DNA from: Desulfosporosinus sp. FKB | GTDB lineage: Bacteria; Bacillota; Desulfitobacteriia; Desulfitobacteriales; Desulfitobacteriaceae | Direction of reading: 5' to 3' | DNA length: 64,000 nucleotides | Assembly: GCF_002196705.1 (NCBI RefSeq) | Contig: NZ_NADJ01000033.1 | Location: 186,001 to 250,000, forward strand | Shown: one piece after another, positions 18,471 through 27,718 of the stretch | Layout of the letters: every line of letters starts with the position of its first letter | Numbering within the stretch: position 1 is the stretch's first letter | Made by a program: the position numbers and the translations under genes | Notes under the pieces: model-generated | Database searches by the model: none | What the model was told of the DNA's origin: nothing | Seen by the model: the letters and a program-made list of their open reading frames with translations, nothing else

Positions 18471-18938
18471 ATGAATATGACAAGTGTAATGTATCTGATG
18501 ATTAGCTTATTGATTCCTTTAGTATTTCTTATAATCTTAATGAAGTTGGAAACCAAACTTGTTTTACTGATGGCTCCTTACGCTTGTATAGGGGCTTATG
18601 TCATCAACGCAATTGGATTTGGCGGAAGATTTTGGTACCTTAAACCGTTACTAGGTAATAATAGTTTAACGCCATTACCAGTAAATTTAATCTTCTATCC
18701 AACTCTAGGATGTTATTTCCTATATTTTTCGGATAATTTAAAAATAAGTAAATATTTACTGCTGCTTATTTTTGTGGTGATGACTTCATTTTTTGAGTAC
18801 CTTCTAATTTTGACAAAATGGTTATCCTATAGCCATGGTTGGAATATTTTCTATACATCTATTACATATCTGATCTCATATGGGAGTGGTTATTTATCCT
18901 ATTGCTGGCTAAAACGTTTCTACAATCATAAGAATTAG
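18471..18938 (+). CDS. Small multi-pass membrane protein, divergent relative
   Basis: 155 residues with four or five helices; contains FWYLKPLLG, NLIFYPTLGCYFLYF and HGWNIFYTSITYL, resembling the partner on the opposite strand. It completes a four-gene group of similar membrane proteins. Function unknown. Confidence 0.65.
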   Translation: MNMTSVMYLMISLLIPLVFLIILMKLETKLVLLMAPYACIGAYVINAIGFGGRFWYLKPLLGNNSLTPLPVNLIFYPTLGCYFLYFSDNLKISKYLLLLIFVVMTSFFEYLLILTKWLSYSHGWNIFYTSITYLISYGSGYLSYCWLKRFYNHKN

Positions 18939-18954
18939 TCAAGTCCCCCCCATC

Positions 18955-18990
18955 GAGCCCTGATGTTCAGCTTGAGCTGAACGAGTTCAC
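18955..18990 (+). repeat. Dispersed palindromic repeat, copy 1 (TnpB right-end-like)
   Basis: GAGCCCTGATGTTCAG, then loop TTGA-type hairpin GTTCAGC/GCTGAAC, then GAGTTCAC. This is the most divergent of four copies; the others are at 30651, 51977 and 56183. It lies directly upstream of the FMN protein gene, so the 20 bases after the repeat hold that gene's ribosome binding site. Confidence 0.75.
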
Positions 18991-19010
18991 TTTCTTAGGA
19001 GGTACAAACA

Positions 19011-20471
19011 ATGAAAGCTAATAAACTTAAGGTTTTGGGTTCCTTGTCGGCGTTAATAGCGACCGGGTATGCAATAGAACATCGAAACGAAGCAATCAGA
19101 AAAACAAGGAATCGGAGAATAATGTTAGCTACATTACCACTGGCGGCTTTATCTGTTAAGCCTCTTTTACGTAAGAGGATTCAGAAAAAGGTTGCGGATG
19201 CGGTTACCACAATAACAACAGATGAATATAACCAAAATATTATGGAATTGTGGACAGCTATAAAACGTGCAGATATCCATAACATCATGGAAATCAACCT
19301 TAGAGCGACTCAAGGGACAGCTATTACAAGACCGATAGGAACGCCTAAAAAGTTTGATGGTTATGACAATATAATGTTCATACCACCACAGCTTACCGAT
19401 CTTTCTAAGCCCGGTAATACCAAAATTGATATGGAAGTTGTGATTGGTAAGAAGGCCAGTAAACCATTAATACTGCCCATTCCATTGATTATTTCTGGAA
19501 TGGCCTATGGTATAGCTTTGAGTGAAAAAGCTAAAAGGGCCCTAGCCAGAGGGGCAAAAACGGCTGGTACTGCAATCTGTTCCGGTGAAGGTCCGTACTT
19601 AGAGGAAGAGCGGCGGGAAGCAGGGAGATATATCCTGCAAATTTCTAATTGGCCATGGGGATTACGCAAAGATGAGGAAATTTTAGCTGCGGACATGTTA
19701 GAAATCCAAGTTGGACAAGGGGCACAAATGGGATCCTATTATGTTGCTCCGGAGGAAATCAAAGGAAAGGCTCGGAGACTCATGGGGTTATCTCGGAATG
19801 AAGGTATAAGTCGAATGCCTGCACCTCCTGGTATACTGAGTAACCATGATTGGCCACCTTTTTTCAGGAAGATTCGCCAAAGAGCTCATGGTATTCCCAT
19901 TGGAATTAAAATGATGGCTACTGAAAAAATTGAAGAAGAGTTGGCCAAGGCTTTGGAATACGGGGTTGATGTTATTGCAATAGACGGTGCGCAGGGCGGC
20001 GCATTAAACTCAAATCCGACGATGCAGGATGACTTTGGAATTCCAAGTCTGCATGCTTTAGTTCGGGCAGTTAAATTTTTGAATGATCAAAGAGTAAGAG
20101 ACCAAGTCAGCCTGATTGTATCTGGCGGATATTTCAATCCTGGAAGTTGTCTTAAAGCCATCGCACTGGGCGCTGATGCTATTTATCTTGGAACCCTTCC
20201 TTTATATGCAATGGTTAATAAACAACATCAGAAAGTTTTACCCTGGGAACCCCCTACAACTCTTGTGAGCTATGCATCTAAATATAACCATAAGTTGGAT
20301 AAAGGGGTAAGTGCCGAGAGAGTTGCTAATGTTTTGCGTTCAATGGTTGTAGAAATGGAACAAGTTTTACGCAGCTTGGGTAAAACGTCTCTTCATGAGC
20401 TTAGCCCTAAAGATTTAGTCGCCCTTGATGATTTTTCCAGTCAATTAACAGGAATCAAGAAAGCATACTAG
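19011..20471 (+). CDS. FMN-binding glutamate-synthase-like protein
   Basis: 486 residues. The C-terminal two-thirds matches the FMN domain of glutamate synthase large subunit (PLIISGMAYGIALSEKAK, CSGEGPYLEEERREAG, EIQVGQGAQMGSYY, GIPIGIKMMAT, VIAIDGAQGGA, SLIVSGGYFNPG, GADAIYLGT). The amidotransferase and most iron-sulfur parts of true GltB are absent. An N-terminal segment of about 70 residues with a weak hydrophobic stretch may anchor it to the membrane. AGGAGG lies 8 nt before ATG 19011. A GltB2-type oxidoreductase of uncertain substrate. Confidence 0.88.
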   Translation: MKANKLKVLGSLSALIATGYAIEHRNEAIRKTRNRRIMLATLPLAALSVKPLLRKRIQKKVADAVTTITTDEYNQNIMELWTAIKRADIHNIMEINLRATQGTAITRPIGTPKKFDGYDNIMFIPPQLTDLSKPGNTKIDMEVVIGKKASKPLILPIPLIISGMAYGIALSEKAKRALARGAKTAGTAICSGEGPYLEEERREAGRYILQISNWPWGLRKDEEILAADMLEIQVGQGAQMGSYYVAPEEIKGKARRLMGLSRNEGISRMPAPPGILSNHDWPPFFRKIRQRAHGIPIGIKMMATEKIEEELAKALEYGVDVIAIDGAQGGALNSNPTMQDDFGIPSLHALVRAVKFLNDQRVRDQVSLIVSGGYFNPGSCLKAIALGADAIYLGTLPLYAMVNKQHQKVLPWEPPTTLVSYASKYNHKLDKGVSAERVANVLRSMVVEMEQVLRSLGKTSLHELSPKDLVALDDFSSQLTGIKKAY

Positions 20472-20829
20472 TTTATATTTAACAATATTGCTTGGTTTAA
20501 AAATTGATATTATGATGGTACGTTAATAATTGCAAGCTGTGTCCATGCATAGCTTGTTTTTTTATAATTAACTTGCTATCGCCCCAATATTGGGCTATCA
20601 TGTCCCGAAGTGAATAAAATTATTGTAATGCAACAACTTAGAAAATTGGAGCAAGCAGGGGCTTGAGCATAAATAAAGCATTAAACCTTAATGAGAACTT
20701 TTGTAAAGTGAGGCTCGGCAAGTTGGAGATTAATGAAGAAAGCTTAAAGAAGAAATAGAAAGTTTCTATAATTATATTATGCTATAATTATATATAAAGG
20801 TAATGTTTGATCATTAGGAGTGAATATGT
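20472..20829. other. Intergenic region with terminator
   Basis: About 360 bp. It holds the terminator at about 20533-20563 and then A/T-rich DNA with repeated ATAATTATA blocks (20771-20800) just before cadC, which probably contain its promoter and possibly a CadC site. No gene seen. Confidence 0.45.
20533..20563 (+). terminator. Rho-independent terminator
   Basis: CAAGCTGTG pairs with CATAGCTTG (one G-U pair) around TCCATG, followed by TTTTTTT. Terminates the FMN protein gene. Confidence 0.8.
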
Positions 20830-21243
20830 TTGAATTCGGACAACAAAAATTTCGATCCTAAGACTATTGCCAAAGAAAACGATAGTCCCATTTGTGATAC
20901 TGTATGCATTCATCCAGAGGTAATTAATAATTTTGACAATAAACTTATCCTTCATGAACAGGCTGAAGATTTAGCCGAGTTGTTTAAATCTTTGGCTGAC
21001 CCGACGCGAGTGAGAATAATCGACGCTCTTGCCAAAGCTGAATTATGTGTCTGCGATTTAGCAGAACTATTAAACCTAAGCCAATCGGCAACCTCTCATC
21101 AATTACGTGTACTGCGTGGCAATAAGCTGGTAAAATATCGTCGTGAGGGAAAAATGGTTTATTATGCTTTGGACGACGAACACGTTTTAGGTTTATATAG
21201 CCAAGGGCTTGAACATATTAATGAGCATACGATTACAAAGTAA
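20830..21243 (+). CDS. cadC: CadC-type ArsR/SmtB metal-responsive repressor
   Basis: 137 residues with the ArsR winged helix (LFKSLADPTRVRIIDALAK, then LSQSATSHQLRVLRGNKLV). The N-terminal CDTVC and the ELCVCDLA in the helix match the cysteines of the Cd/Pb/Zn site of CadC. The start is TTG 20830 with AGGAG about 9 nt upstream; an ATG just before it is out of frame. It precedes cadA and should repress it through the operator at 21365-21386. Confidence 0.92.
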   Translation: MNSDNKNFDPKTIAKENDSPICDTVCIHPEVINNFDNKLILHEQAEDLAELFKSLADPTRVRIIDALAKAELCVCDLAELLNLSQSATSHQLRVLRGNKLVKYRREGKMVYYALDDEHVLGLYSQGLEHINEHTITK

Positions 21244-21334
21244 GAAATACGCAGGAAATCATAGTTAACGATTATCTGTTAAAAGCTATCAGGATAAAAT
21301 GCATGAAAAAGGAATATTTCAAAAAATCTAACCT

Positions 21335-21386
21335 TTGCAAAACATAAGGATATTTGCTACTATACATATGAACAAATATTCATATG
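21335..21386 (+). promoter_or_regulatory. cadA promoter with CadC/SmtB-type operator
   Basis: -35 TTGCAA (21335-21340) and -10 TACTAT (21358-21363) are spaced by 17 bp. The perfect inverted repeat CATATGAA-CAAATA-TTCATATG (21365-21386) covers the expected start of transcription. This is the size and A/T-rich layout of ArsR/CadC operators. The arrangement implies repression of cadA until metal is bound. Confidence 0.82.
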
Positions 21387-21430
21387 ATAATATGTTTGGA
21401 TATAAATTGAGTAAAGAGAGGAGAAAAAAG

Positions 21431-23689
21431 GTGGCGACAGATAAAATTGCGCAAAAATGCTGCCCCGGGCATAATCATGACCAGGAGAAGAATGCTGATC
21501 ATAAACAAACCTATAACCATAACAGGCAAGAACGGGTGAACTATCGAATAGAGGGCGAGTTTTGCCCAAACTGTGCCGCCAAGATGGAAAGGGCATTGAG
21601 CTCAACGGAGGGAATTGGGGAGACAACAATCAACTTTGCATTAAAGACCGTGCTTTTGCCACCTTCAATGAAAGATCAAGCCCAAAAAATTATGGCGGGG
21701 ATTGAACCAGGTGTAAAGCTGGCAGCAATCCAAGAAGAAAGGGCTCTTGAAGAAACTAAAAATGATACCGAAGAACATTTGGATCGCAAGCATCTGCTGA
21801 CAATCCTAGTTGCGGCAGTGCTTTTAGCGATTGGTTTGGTGTTTGGTTCATATTGGCGTAACAGTAGGCTGGAAGTCCTGGACTATGTGATATACTTGGC
21901 TGCCTATTTACTTGTTGGTTTTAAGGTGTTGAAGAAAGCAATGCGTAATATTTTTCGGGGAGCGATCTTTGATGAAAATTTCTTGATGGCACTAGCTACG
22001 GTTGGGGCTATAGCCATTCATCAACTTTCGGAAGCTGTTGGTGTTATGCTGTTTTATTCTGTCGGTGAACTTATAGAGGGCCGGGCGGCTGATCGCTCCC
22101 GCCGTTCCATTAAGTCTTTGCTTAATATTCGTCCGGACTATGCTAATTTGATCAATCAACTTGACGTCACCAAAGTTGATCCTGAAGATGTTTTAGTAGG
22201 GCAACAAATTTTAGTCCGTCCTGGGGAGAAAGTTCCGCTCGATGGTGAGATTTTACATGGGAGTTCATTTGTTGATACTTCGGCATTAACAGGGGAGTCT
22301 GTTCCGCGTAAGGTGAACGTTGGGGATACAATTCTGGCCGGAATGATAAATAATTCCGGTGCCTTAACGGTTAAAGTTGTTCGCCAATTTGCTGATTCCT
22401 CCGTACAAAAAATATTAGATTTAGTAGAGAACGCTAGTTCACGCAAAGCAAATACAGAGAAGTTTGTTACGACGTTCGCCAGGTATTATACCCCCGGTGT
22501 TGTGATAGTCGCATTAGGGATAGCTTTAATTCCGCCGCTTTTTATGGGTGGAGTTTTCAGCGATTGGTTATATCGGGCTATGACAATTTTAGTTATCTCT
22601 TGTCCTTGCGCTCTTGTCATTTCTGTCCCCCTGGGTTATTTTGGAGGGATTGGGGGTGCTTCCAGGCATGGAATTTTAGTGAAAGGAGCAAATTATCTCG
22701 AAGCTTTAACCAATGTACGGACTGTTTTGTTTGACAAAACAGGAACTTTAACAGAAGGGGTCTTCCAAGTTGTTAAAATTGCCCCGGCTCAAGATTTCAC
22801 GGCAAGTACCCTGCTCGAGTTGGCAGCTAAAGCGGAAGCCCATTCGAGTCATCCTATAGCAAAGTCTATTAGAGAAAAATATGGGAAGGTTCCTAGGGCT
22901 GAAGAAATTGATCAATACCAAGAAATAAGCGGTCAAGGGATTCGGGCAACGATTAATGGCCAATACATCATAGCGGGAAAAGAAGGACTTATCAAGCTAG
23001 CGGGAGTTAAAGTTCCTTCCATTAAAGAAGCGGGAACCTTGGTCCACCTCGCTATCGATGGAGCATACGCAGGTTATATTTTGATAGCTGATCGGGTTAA
23101 AGTCGGGTCGCGTGAAACTATTACCCGTCTAAATAATGCCGGAATAAAAACTGTCATGTTAACTGGTGATCAGGAAAAAGTGGCTCAGGTGATAGCAGAA
23201 GATTTGCAAATTAGCGAGTACCATTCTAATTTACTTCCGGAGAATAAAGTAGCCTGGTTAGAAAACTATATAAAACAGCCCGATAAAGGCAAAGTTGTTT
23301 TTGTCGGTGATGGGATTAATGATGCTCCCGTCTTAACACGTGCCGATATTGGTGTTGCAATGGGTGGTTTGGGATCAGACGCAGCGATTGAAGCTGCTGA
23401 CGTGGTTCTAATGGAAGACCAACCTGCTAAACTTATTGATGCCATTGATATTGCACGATATACTAAGAAAATCATTTGGCAAAACATTGCTTTCGCATTA
23501 ATTATTAAGTTGGGTTTTATCATACTTGGAATGTTTGGCATAGCTAATATGTGGGAGGCTGTTTTTGCCGATGTGGGAGTTGCTGTACTCGCTATTCTCA
23601 ATGCCACACGCGTTATTAGGTACTCAATTTCCAGTAAAATGACGAAAAATAGTATGTATTTAGCAAAGGAACAAGTAATAATACCTTAG
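21431..23689 (+). CDS. cadA: Cadmium/zinc/lead-exporting P1B-type ATPase
   Basis: About 752 residues. A Cys/His-rich N-terminus (QKCCPGHNH and more His) is followed by a metal-binding domain with CPNC (residues 45-48), then eight membrane helices with the ion-site motif CPC (391-393), TGES actuator, DKTGT with phospho-Asp435, SSHPIA (HP motif) and GDGINDAP. Motifs match the Zn/Cd/Pb subgroup. GTG 21431 is chosen because AGAGGAG lies 8-9 nt upstream; the frame is open back to 21335, but that stretch is promoter and operator. Confidence 0.95.
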   Translation: MATDKIAQKCCPGHNHDQEKNADHKQTYNHNRQERVNYRIEGEFCPNCAAKMERALSSTEGIGETTINFALKTVLLPPSMKDQAQKIMAGIEPGVKLAAIQEERALEETKNDTEEHLDRKHLLTILVAAVLLAIGLVFGSYWRNSRLEVLDYVIYLAAYLLVGFKVLKKAMRNIFRGAIFDENFLMALATVGAIAIHQLSEAVGVMLFYSVGELIEGRAADRSRRSIKSLLNIRPDYANLINQLDVTKVDPEDVLVGQQILVRPGEKVPLDGEILHGSSFVDTSALTGESVPRKVNVGDTILAGMINNSGALTVKVVRQFADSSVQKILDLVENASSRKANTEKFVTTFARYYTPGVVIVALGIALIPPLFMGGVFSDWLYRAMTILVISCPCALVISVPLGYFGGIGGASRHGILVKGANYLEALTNVRTVLFDKTGTLTEGVFQVVKIAPAQDFTASTLLELAAKAEAHSSHPIAKSIREKYGKVPRAEEIDQYQEISGQGIRATINGQYIIAGKEGLIKLAGVKVPSIKEAGTLVHLAIDGAYAGYILIADRVKVGSRETITRLNNAGIKTVMLTGDQEKVAQVIAEDLQISEYHSNLLPENKVAWLENYIKQPDKGKVVFVGDGINDAPVLTRADIGVAMGGLGSDAAIEAADVVLMEDQPAKLIDAIDIARYTKKIIWQNIAFALIIKLGFIILGMFGIANMWEAVFADVGVAVLAILNATRVIRYSISSKMTKNSMYLAKEQVIIP

Positions 23690-23744
23690 GACTATAAAAT
23701 CGAGGTTGCTTTAGTTCTTCGGAAGATTTGCTGCGTTAATTGGC

Positions 23745-23792
23745 AAAGGCGTTGACTAAGCTTAAAAAGCTTATTGTCAACGCCTCTTTTGT
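23745..23792 (+). terminator. Terminator between convergent cadA and malic enzyme genes
   Basis: AGGCGTTGAC pairs with GTCAACGCCT, with an inner AAGCTT/AAGCTT pairing, followed by CTTTTG. Placed 56 bp after cadA and 46 bp after the stop of the opposing gene, it may serve both. Confidence 0.8.
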
Positions 23793-23837
23793 TAGGAGTA
23801 TAGGGGATTTTGCCTCGTTTTGAATACTTTTTTGTGA

Positions 23838-25067
23838 TTATTCCGGTCGGATTGTCCATACTCTCCTGGAGATTTCTTCGGGATCAACGGTTATCCGGGC
23901 CACGCCGCTGTCCATAGCGGCTTTGGCGACTGCTGCGGCAACGGCCGGAGCAACACGGGGATCGAAGGCCTTCGGAATGACGTAATCAGGGTTAAGTTCT
24001 TCGTCACTAACCAAGCTGGCAATGGCATAGGCTGCAGCGATCTTCATGGTTTCATTAATCTGCGTGGCGTGAACATCCAGAGCACCTCTAAAGATCCCGG
24101 GAAAGGCGGATACATTGTTAACTTGGTTTGGATAATCGGAACGTCCCGTTCCTACCACTTTAGCTCCGGCTTCTTTGGCCAGATCAGGCATGATTTCCGG
24201 AATCGGGTTTGCCATGGCAAAGATGATGGGGTCAGCTGCCATGGATTTAATCATCTCAGGTGTTACGGTATTGGCAGCTGAAACACCGATGAAGACATCA
24301 GCATCTACCAAGGCGTCGGCGAGTGTTCCGGCCAGTTTCTGAAGATTGGTTACTTCAGCAATGGTGTCTTTGGATTTATTCATTCCAACAGGGCGGCCTT
24401 GATAGATGGTTCCTTTGGTATCACACATAATCACATCTTTAACACCCATACTCATAAGCAATTTAATAATAGCTACGCCCGCAGCACCGGCCCCGTTGGT
24501 TACCACGCGAATATTATCCAATCGTTTGCCAACGGCCTTAAGTGCATTAATCATACCTGCCATAACAACGATGGCCGTGCCGTGCTGATCATCATGGAAA
24601 ACGGGAATATTCATTTCCCTTTTGAGACGTTCTTCAATCTCAAAGCAGGCCGGTGCACTGATGTCTTCCAAGTTAATCCCGCCAAAGGTTGGTTCCAATA
24701 GTTTTACCGTCTCAACCACTTGATCAATATCTTCCGTGTTTAAGCAGATGGGGAAGGCATCGACACCAGCAAAGGTTTTAAAGAGCACGGATTTTCCTTC
24801 CATGACCGGCAGGGAAGCGGGTGCCCCGATATTCCCTAAGCCGAGAACCGCTGTTCCATTAGAGACAACAGCTACATAATTGCCTTTGTTTGTGTAAATA
24901 TAGGCTAAGTCTTTATCTTTCTGAATATCTAAACAAGGTTCGGCAACTCCCGGTGAGTAGGCAAGGGATAAATCACGGCTGTTGCGTACCGGAACCTTAC
25001 TGTGCACCTCTAATTTCCCTACATTGCTGCGATGCAGCTCTAAAGCTTCTTCTCGTAATGTTCTCAT
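23838..25067 (-). CDS. NAD(P)-dependent malic enzyme (copy 2)
   Basis: 409 residues, same layout as copy 1 at 409-1641: SLAYSPGVAEPC, LEDISAPACFEIEERL, HDDQHGTAIVV and Rossmann TNGAGAAGVAIIKLL. GGAGGAGGAG precedes ATG 25067. It is the last gene of the sdhCAB unit (60 bp after sdhB). Converting malate to pyruvate here fits growth on or production of C4 acids. Richer codon use in G/C than copy 1 suggests a different age or expression level. Confidence 0.95.
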   Translation of the reverse strand: MRTLREEALELHRSNVGKLEVHSKVPVRNSRDLSLAYSPGVAEPCLDIQKDKDLAYIYTNKGNYVAVVSNGTAVLGLGNIGAPASLPVMEGKSVLFKTFAGVDAFPICLNTEDIDQVVETVKLLEPTFGGINLEDISAPACFEIEERLKREMNIPVFHDDQHGTAIVVMAGMINALKAVGKRLDNIRVVTNGAGAAGVAIIKLLMSMGVKDVIMCDTKGTIYQGRPVGMNKSKDTIAEVTNLQKLAGTLADALVDADVFIGVSAANTVTPEMIKSMAADPIIFAMANPIPEIMPDLAKEAGAKVVGTGRSDYPNQVNNVSAFPGIFRGALDVHATQINETMKIAAAYAIASLVSDEELNPDYVIPKAFDPRVAPAVAAAVAKAAMDSGVARITVDPEEISRRVWTIRPE

Positions 25068-25126
25068 TCAGCAAATCTCCTCCTCCTGAAAATTTTACTT
25101 ATAGTGTGGGGAAATATGATGTTCTA

Positions 25127-25879
25127 CTATTTTCGAAGCCAGCGGTCAAGAGCAAATTTGTTAATTTCGCGGTTTAAGTCCGCCAGGCTTGTGGTGAGAG
25201 GTATTTCCTTCGGACAAGCACGGACACAGTTCTGGGCATTGCCGCAATCGGCAATGCCGCCTTCATCGAGCAGCGGAGCTAACCGTTCGTGTTTATTCAT
25301 TTCACCGGTTGGGTGAGCGTTAAAGAGGCGGACCTGGGATATTGCCGACGGTCCGATGAATTTTGAGCGGGAATTAACTTGCGGGCAAGCTTCCATACAG
25401 CATCCGCAGGTCATACACTTAGACAATTCGTATGCCCACTGGCGTTTGGCTTCAGCCAAACGCGGGCCCGAACCCAAATTGTAAGTTCCATCAATGGGAA
25501 TCCAGGCATGGACTTTTTTGAGATTGTCGAACATGATTTGCCGATCGACCATTAGGTCCCGTACCAGCGGGAATTTCGTCAGAGGTTCAAGGACAATCGG
25601 CTGCTCCAGGTGGTCGATCAGGGCAGAGCAGGCTTGTTTCGCTTTCCCGTTAATAATCATCGTACAAGCCCCGCAAACTTCTTCTAAGCAGTTACATTCC
25701 CAAACAACGGGCGTTGTCTTTTTCCCTGAAGAGGTGACAGGATTCTTCTGTATCTCCATTAAACAGGAAATAACATTTAATTTTTCCCGGTAAGGAACAT
25801 CAAATTCTTCCCAACGGCTTGGCTTATCCGGACCGTCTTGACGACGAATTTTAAAGTGAATTACTTTTTGCTGAGCCAT
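25127..25879 (-). CDS. sdhB: Succinate dehydrogenase/fumarate reductase iron-sulfur subunit
   Basis: 250 residues. [2Fe-2S] ligands in CNCLEEVCGAC plus C84; [4Fe-4S] and [3Fe-4S] ligands in CMTCGCCMEACPQ and CGNAQNCVRACPKE. It passes electrons between the flavoprotein and the membrane quinone site. I chose ATG 25879, about 11 nt after GGAGG; the upstream TTG lies inside that site. Sits between sdhA and the malic enzyme gene. Confidence 0.96.
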   Translation of the reverse strand: MAQQKVIHFKIRRQDGPDKPSRWEEFDVPYREKLNVISCLMEIQKNPVTSSGKKTTPVVWECNCLEEVCGACTMIINGKAKQACSALIDHLEQPIVLEPLTKFPLVRDLMVDRQIMFDNLKKVHAWIPIDGTYNLGSGPRLAEAKRQWAYELSKCMTCGCCMEACPQVNSRSKFIGPSAISQVRLFNAHPTGEMNKHERLAPLLDEGGIADCGNAQNCVRACPKEIPLTTSLADLNREINKFALDRWLRK

Positions 25880-25902
25880 TCTATGTTTCGCCTCCAATTC
25901 TC

Positions 25903-27627
25903 TTAATAATGACGCGGACGCGGTGGAATCAGAGATACATCGACATCGTCATAACTGATTTCCGGGCCGCTGGGTGTCCAACGGGCGATGGTTGTCTTCA
26001 AAAAGTTAACATCGTCGCGCTCAGGAAATTCCGGTTTATAATGTGCTCCCCGGCTTTCGTTGCGCTTTAGGGCTCCTAAAGTAATAACCCTTGCCAGTTC
26101 CAACATATTCCACAGCTGCCGAATAAACGTTCCTTCCTGAGTTCCCCATTGAACAGTATCGCTTCTGCCAATGTTATGCCAGCGTTTCATGAGGTCCTGA
26201 AGTACAAGGTCGGTTTCTGCCAACTTATCGTTATAGCGAATAACGGTGACATTTAATGTCATAATTTCGCCTAATTCTTTGTGGAGTAGGTAGGGGTTTT
26301 CCGGACCTTTCATCGTCATGACTTTAGTCCATTTTTCATCTTCGAGTTTCTTCTCTTTAAGAAAAGCCGGCTCACTGCCGCTGGGGGTTTTAATCTTGTT
26401 TTTCGTAATATACTCCATTACTTTTGGCCCGGCGACCATCCCGCCATAGATTGCGGAAAGCAGAGAGTTGGCCCCTAAGCGGTTTGCACCATGATATTGG
26501 TACTCGCACTCTCCCGCGGCAAAAAGTCCGGGAATGTTGGTCATCTGGTTGTAATCAACCCAAAGCCCGCCCATAGAATAGTGAACAGCAGGGAAAATTC
26601 TCATAGGTACTTTCTTGGGATCGTCACCAACAAACTTTTCGTAAATTTCCAGGATGCCGCCCAATTTAACTTGTAAGACATTGGGATCAATATGCGACAG
26701 ATCAAGGTAGACCATGTTTTCCCCGTTTACCCCAAGACCTTTGTTGAAGACAACTTCGTAGATAGCCCGGGTTGCGATATCACGGGGGACTAGGTTGCCA
26801 TAGTCCGGATACATTTCCTCGAGGAAATACCAGGGTTGCCCGTCTTTGTAGGTCCAGATTCGGCCGCCTTCTCCGCGTGCTGATTCCGACATCAGCCTGA
26901 GTTTGTCATCGCCCGGAATAGCGGTAGGGTGAATCTGAATGAATTCTCCATTGGCATAGTTTACGCCTTGTTGATACAGCGCCGCTGCAGCGCTTCCTGT
27001 GCAAATGGAAGAGTTTGTGCTCTTGCCAAAGACTGCGCCCGGTCCGCCGGCGGCGATAATTACCGCATCGCCGGCGAAGGACTCGATACTCATATCCCGC
27101 AAGTTCTGGGCAACAATCCCTTTGCATATGCCTTCATCAATTACGGCCGAGAGCAGTTCCCACTGTTCATATTTCTGAATCATGCCTTCAACTTCATAAC
27201 GCCGAACCTGCTCATCAAGTGCATAGAGCAGCTGCTGACCGGTGGTAGCCCCTGCAAAGGCGGTTCTATGAAACTTTGTTCCGCCGAAGCGGCGGAAATC
27301 CAGTAATCCTTCTGAAGTACGGCTAAACATTACGCCCATGCGATCCATCATGTGTATAATTGCCGGTGCCTCATCACACATTGCTTTGACCGGCGGCTGA
27401 TTTGCCAGAAAATCTCCGCCGTAAACCGTATCATCAAAGTGCAGCCATGTAGAGTCTCCTTCTCCTTTGGTATTAACAGCTCCGTTAATACCTCCCTGAG
27501 CACATACTGAGTGTGAACGTTTAACCGGTACTAAAGAAAATAAGTCGACGTGCGTACCGGCTTCGGCCATCTTGATCGTTGCCATTAACCCGGCGAGGCC
27601 GCCTCCCACTACGATGACTTTACTCAT
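25903..27627 (-). CDS. sdhA: Succinate dehydrogenase/fumarate reductase flavoprotein
   Basis: About 574 residues. FAD-binding GGGLAGLMATIKMAE at the N-terminus, RSHSVCAQGGING with the histidine that carries covalent FAD, HPTAIPGDDKL, and active-site segments MSESARGEGG and GLFAAGECEYQYHGANRLG. ATG 27627 follows AGGAGGGTCAGG. It interconverts succinate and fumarate on the cytoplasmic face. The direction cannot be read from sequence. Confidence 0.97.
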   Translation of the reverse strand: MSKVIVVGGGLAGLMATIKMAEAGTHVDLFSLVPVKRSHSVCAQGGINGAVNTKGEGDSTWLHFDDTVYGGDFLANQPPVKAMCDEAPAIIHMMDRMGVMFSRTSEGLLDFRRFGGTKFHRTAFAGATTGQQLLYALDEQVRRYEVEGMIQKYEQWELLSAVIDEGICKGIVAQNLRDMSIESFAGDAVIIAAGGPGAVFGKSTNSSICTGSAAAALYQQGVNYANGEFIQIHPTAIPGDDKLRLMSESARGEGGRIWTYKDGQPWYFLEEMYPDYGNLVPRDIATRAIYEVVFNKGLGVNGENMVYLDLSHIDPNVLQVKLGGILEIYEKFVGDDPKKVPMRIFPAVHYSMGGLWVDYNQMTNIPGLFAAGECEYQYHGANRLGANSLLSAIYGGMVAGPKVMEYITKNKIKTPSGSEPAFLKEKKLEDEKWTKVMTMKGPENPYLLHKELGEIMTLNVTVIRYNDKLAETDLVLQDLMKRWHNIGRSDTVQWGTQEGTFIRQLWNMLELARVITLGALKRNESRGAHYKPEFPERDDVNFLKTTIARWTPSGPEISYDDVDVSLIPPRPRHY

Positions 27628-27718
27628 TCCTGACCCTCCTAATTTTAGTAGTTTACTGGACATCTTCTGTGTGCTTCCTCTGAGGTCTATAGTGATTTTT
27701 TAAGGTGGAATGTATAAA

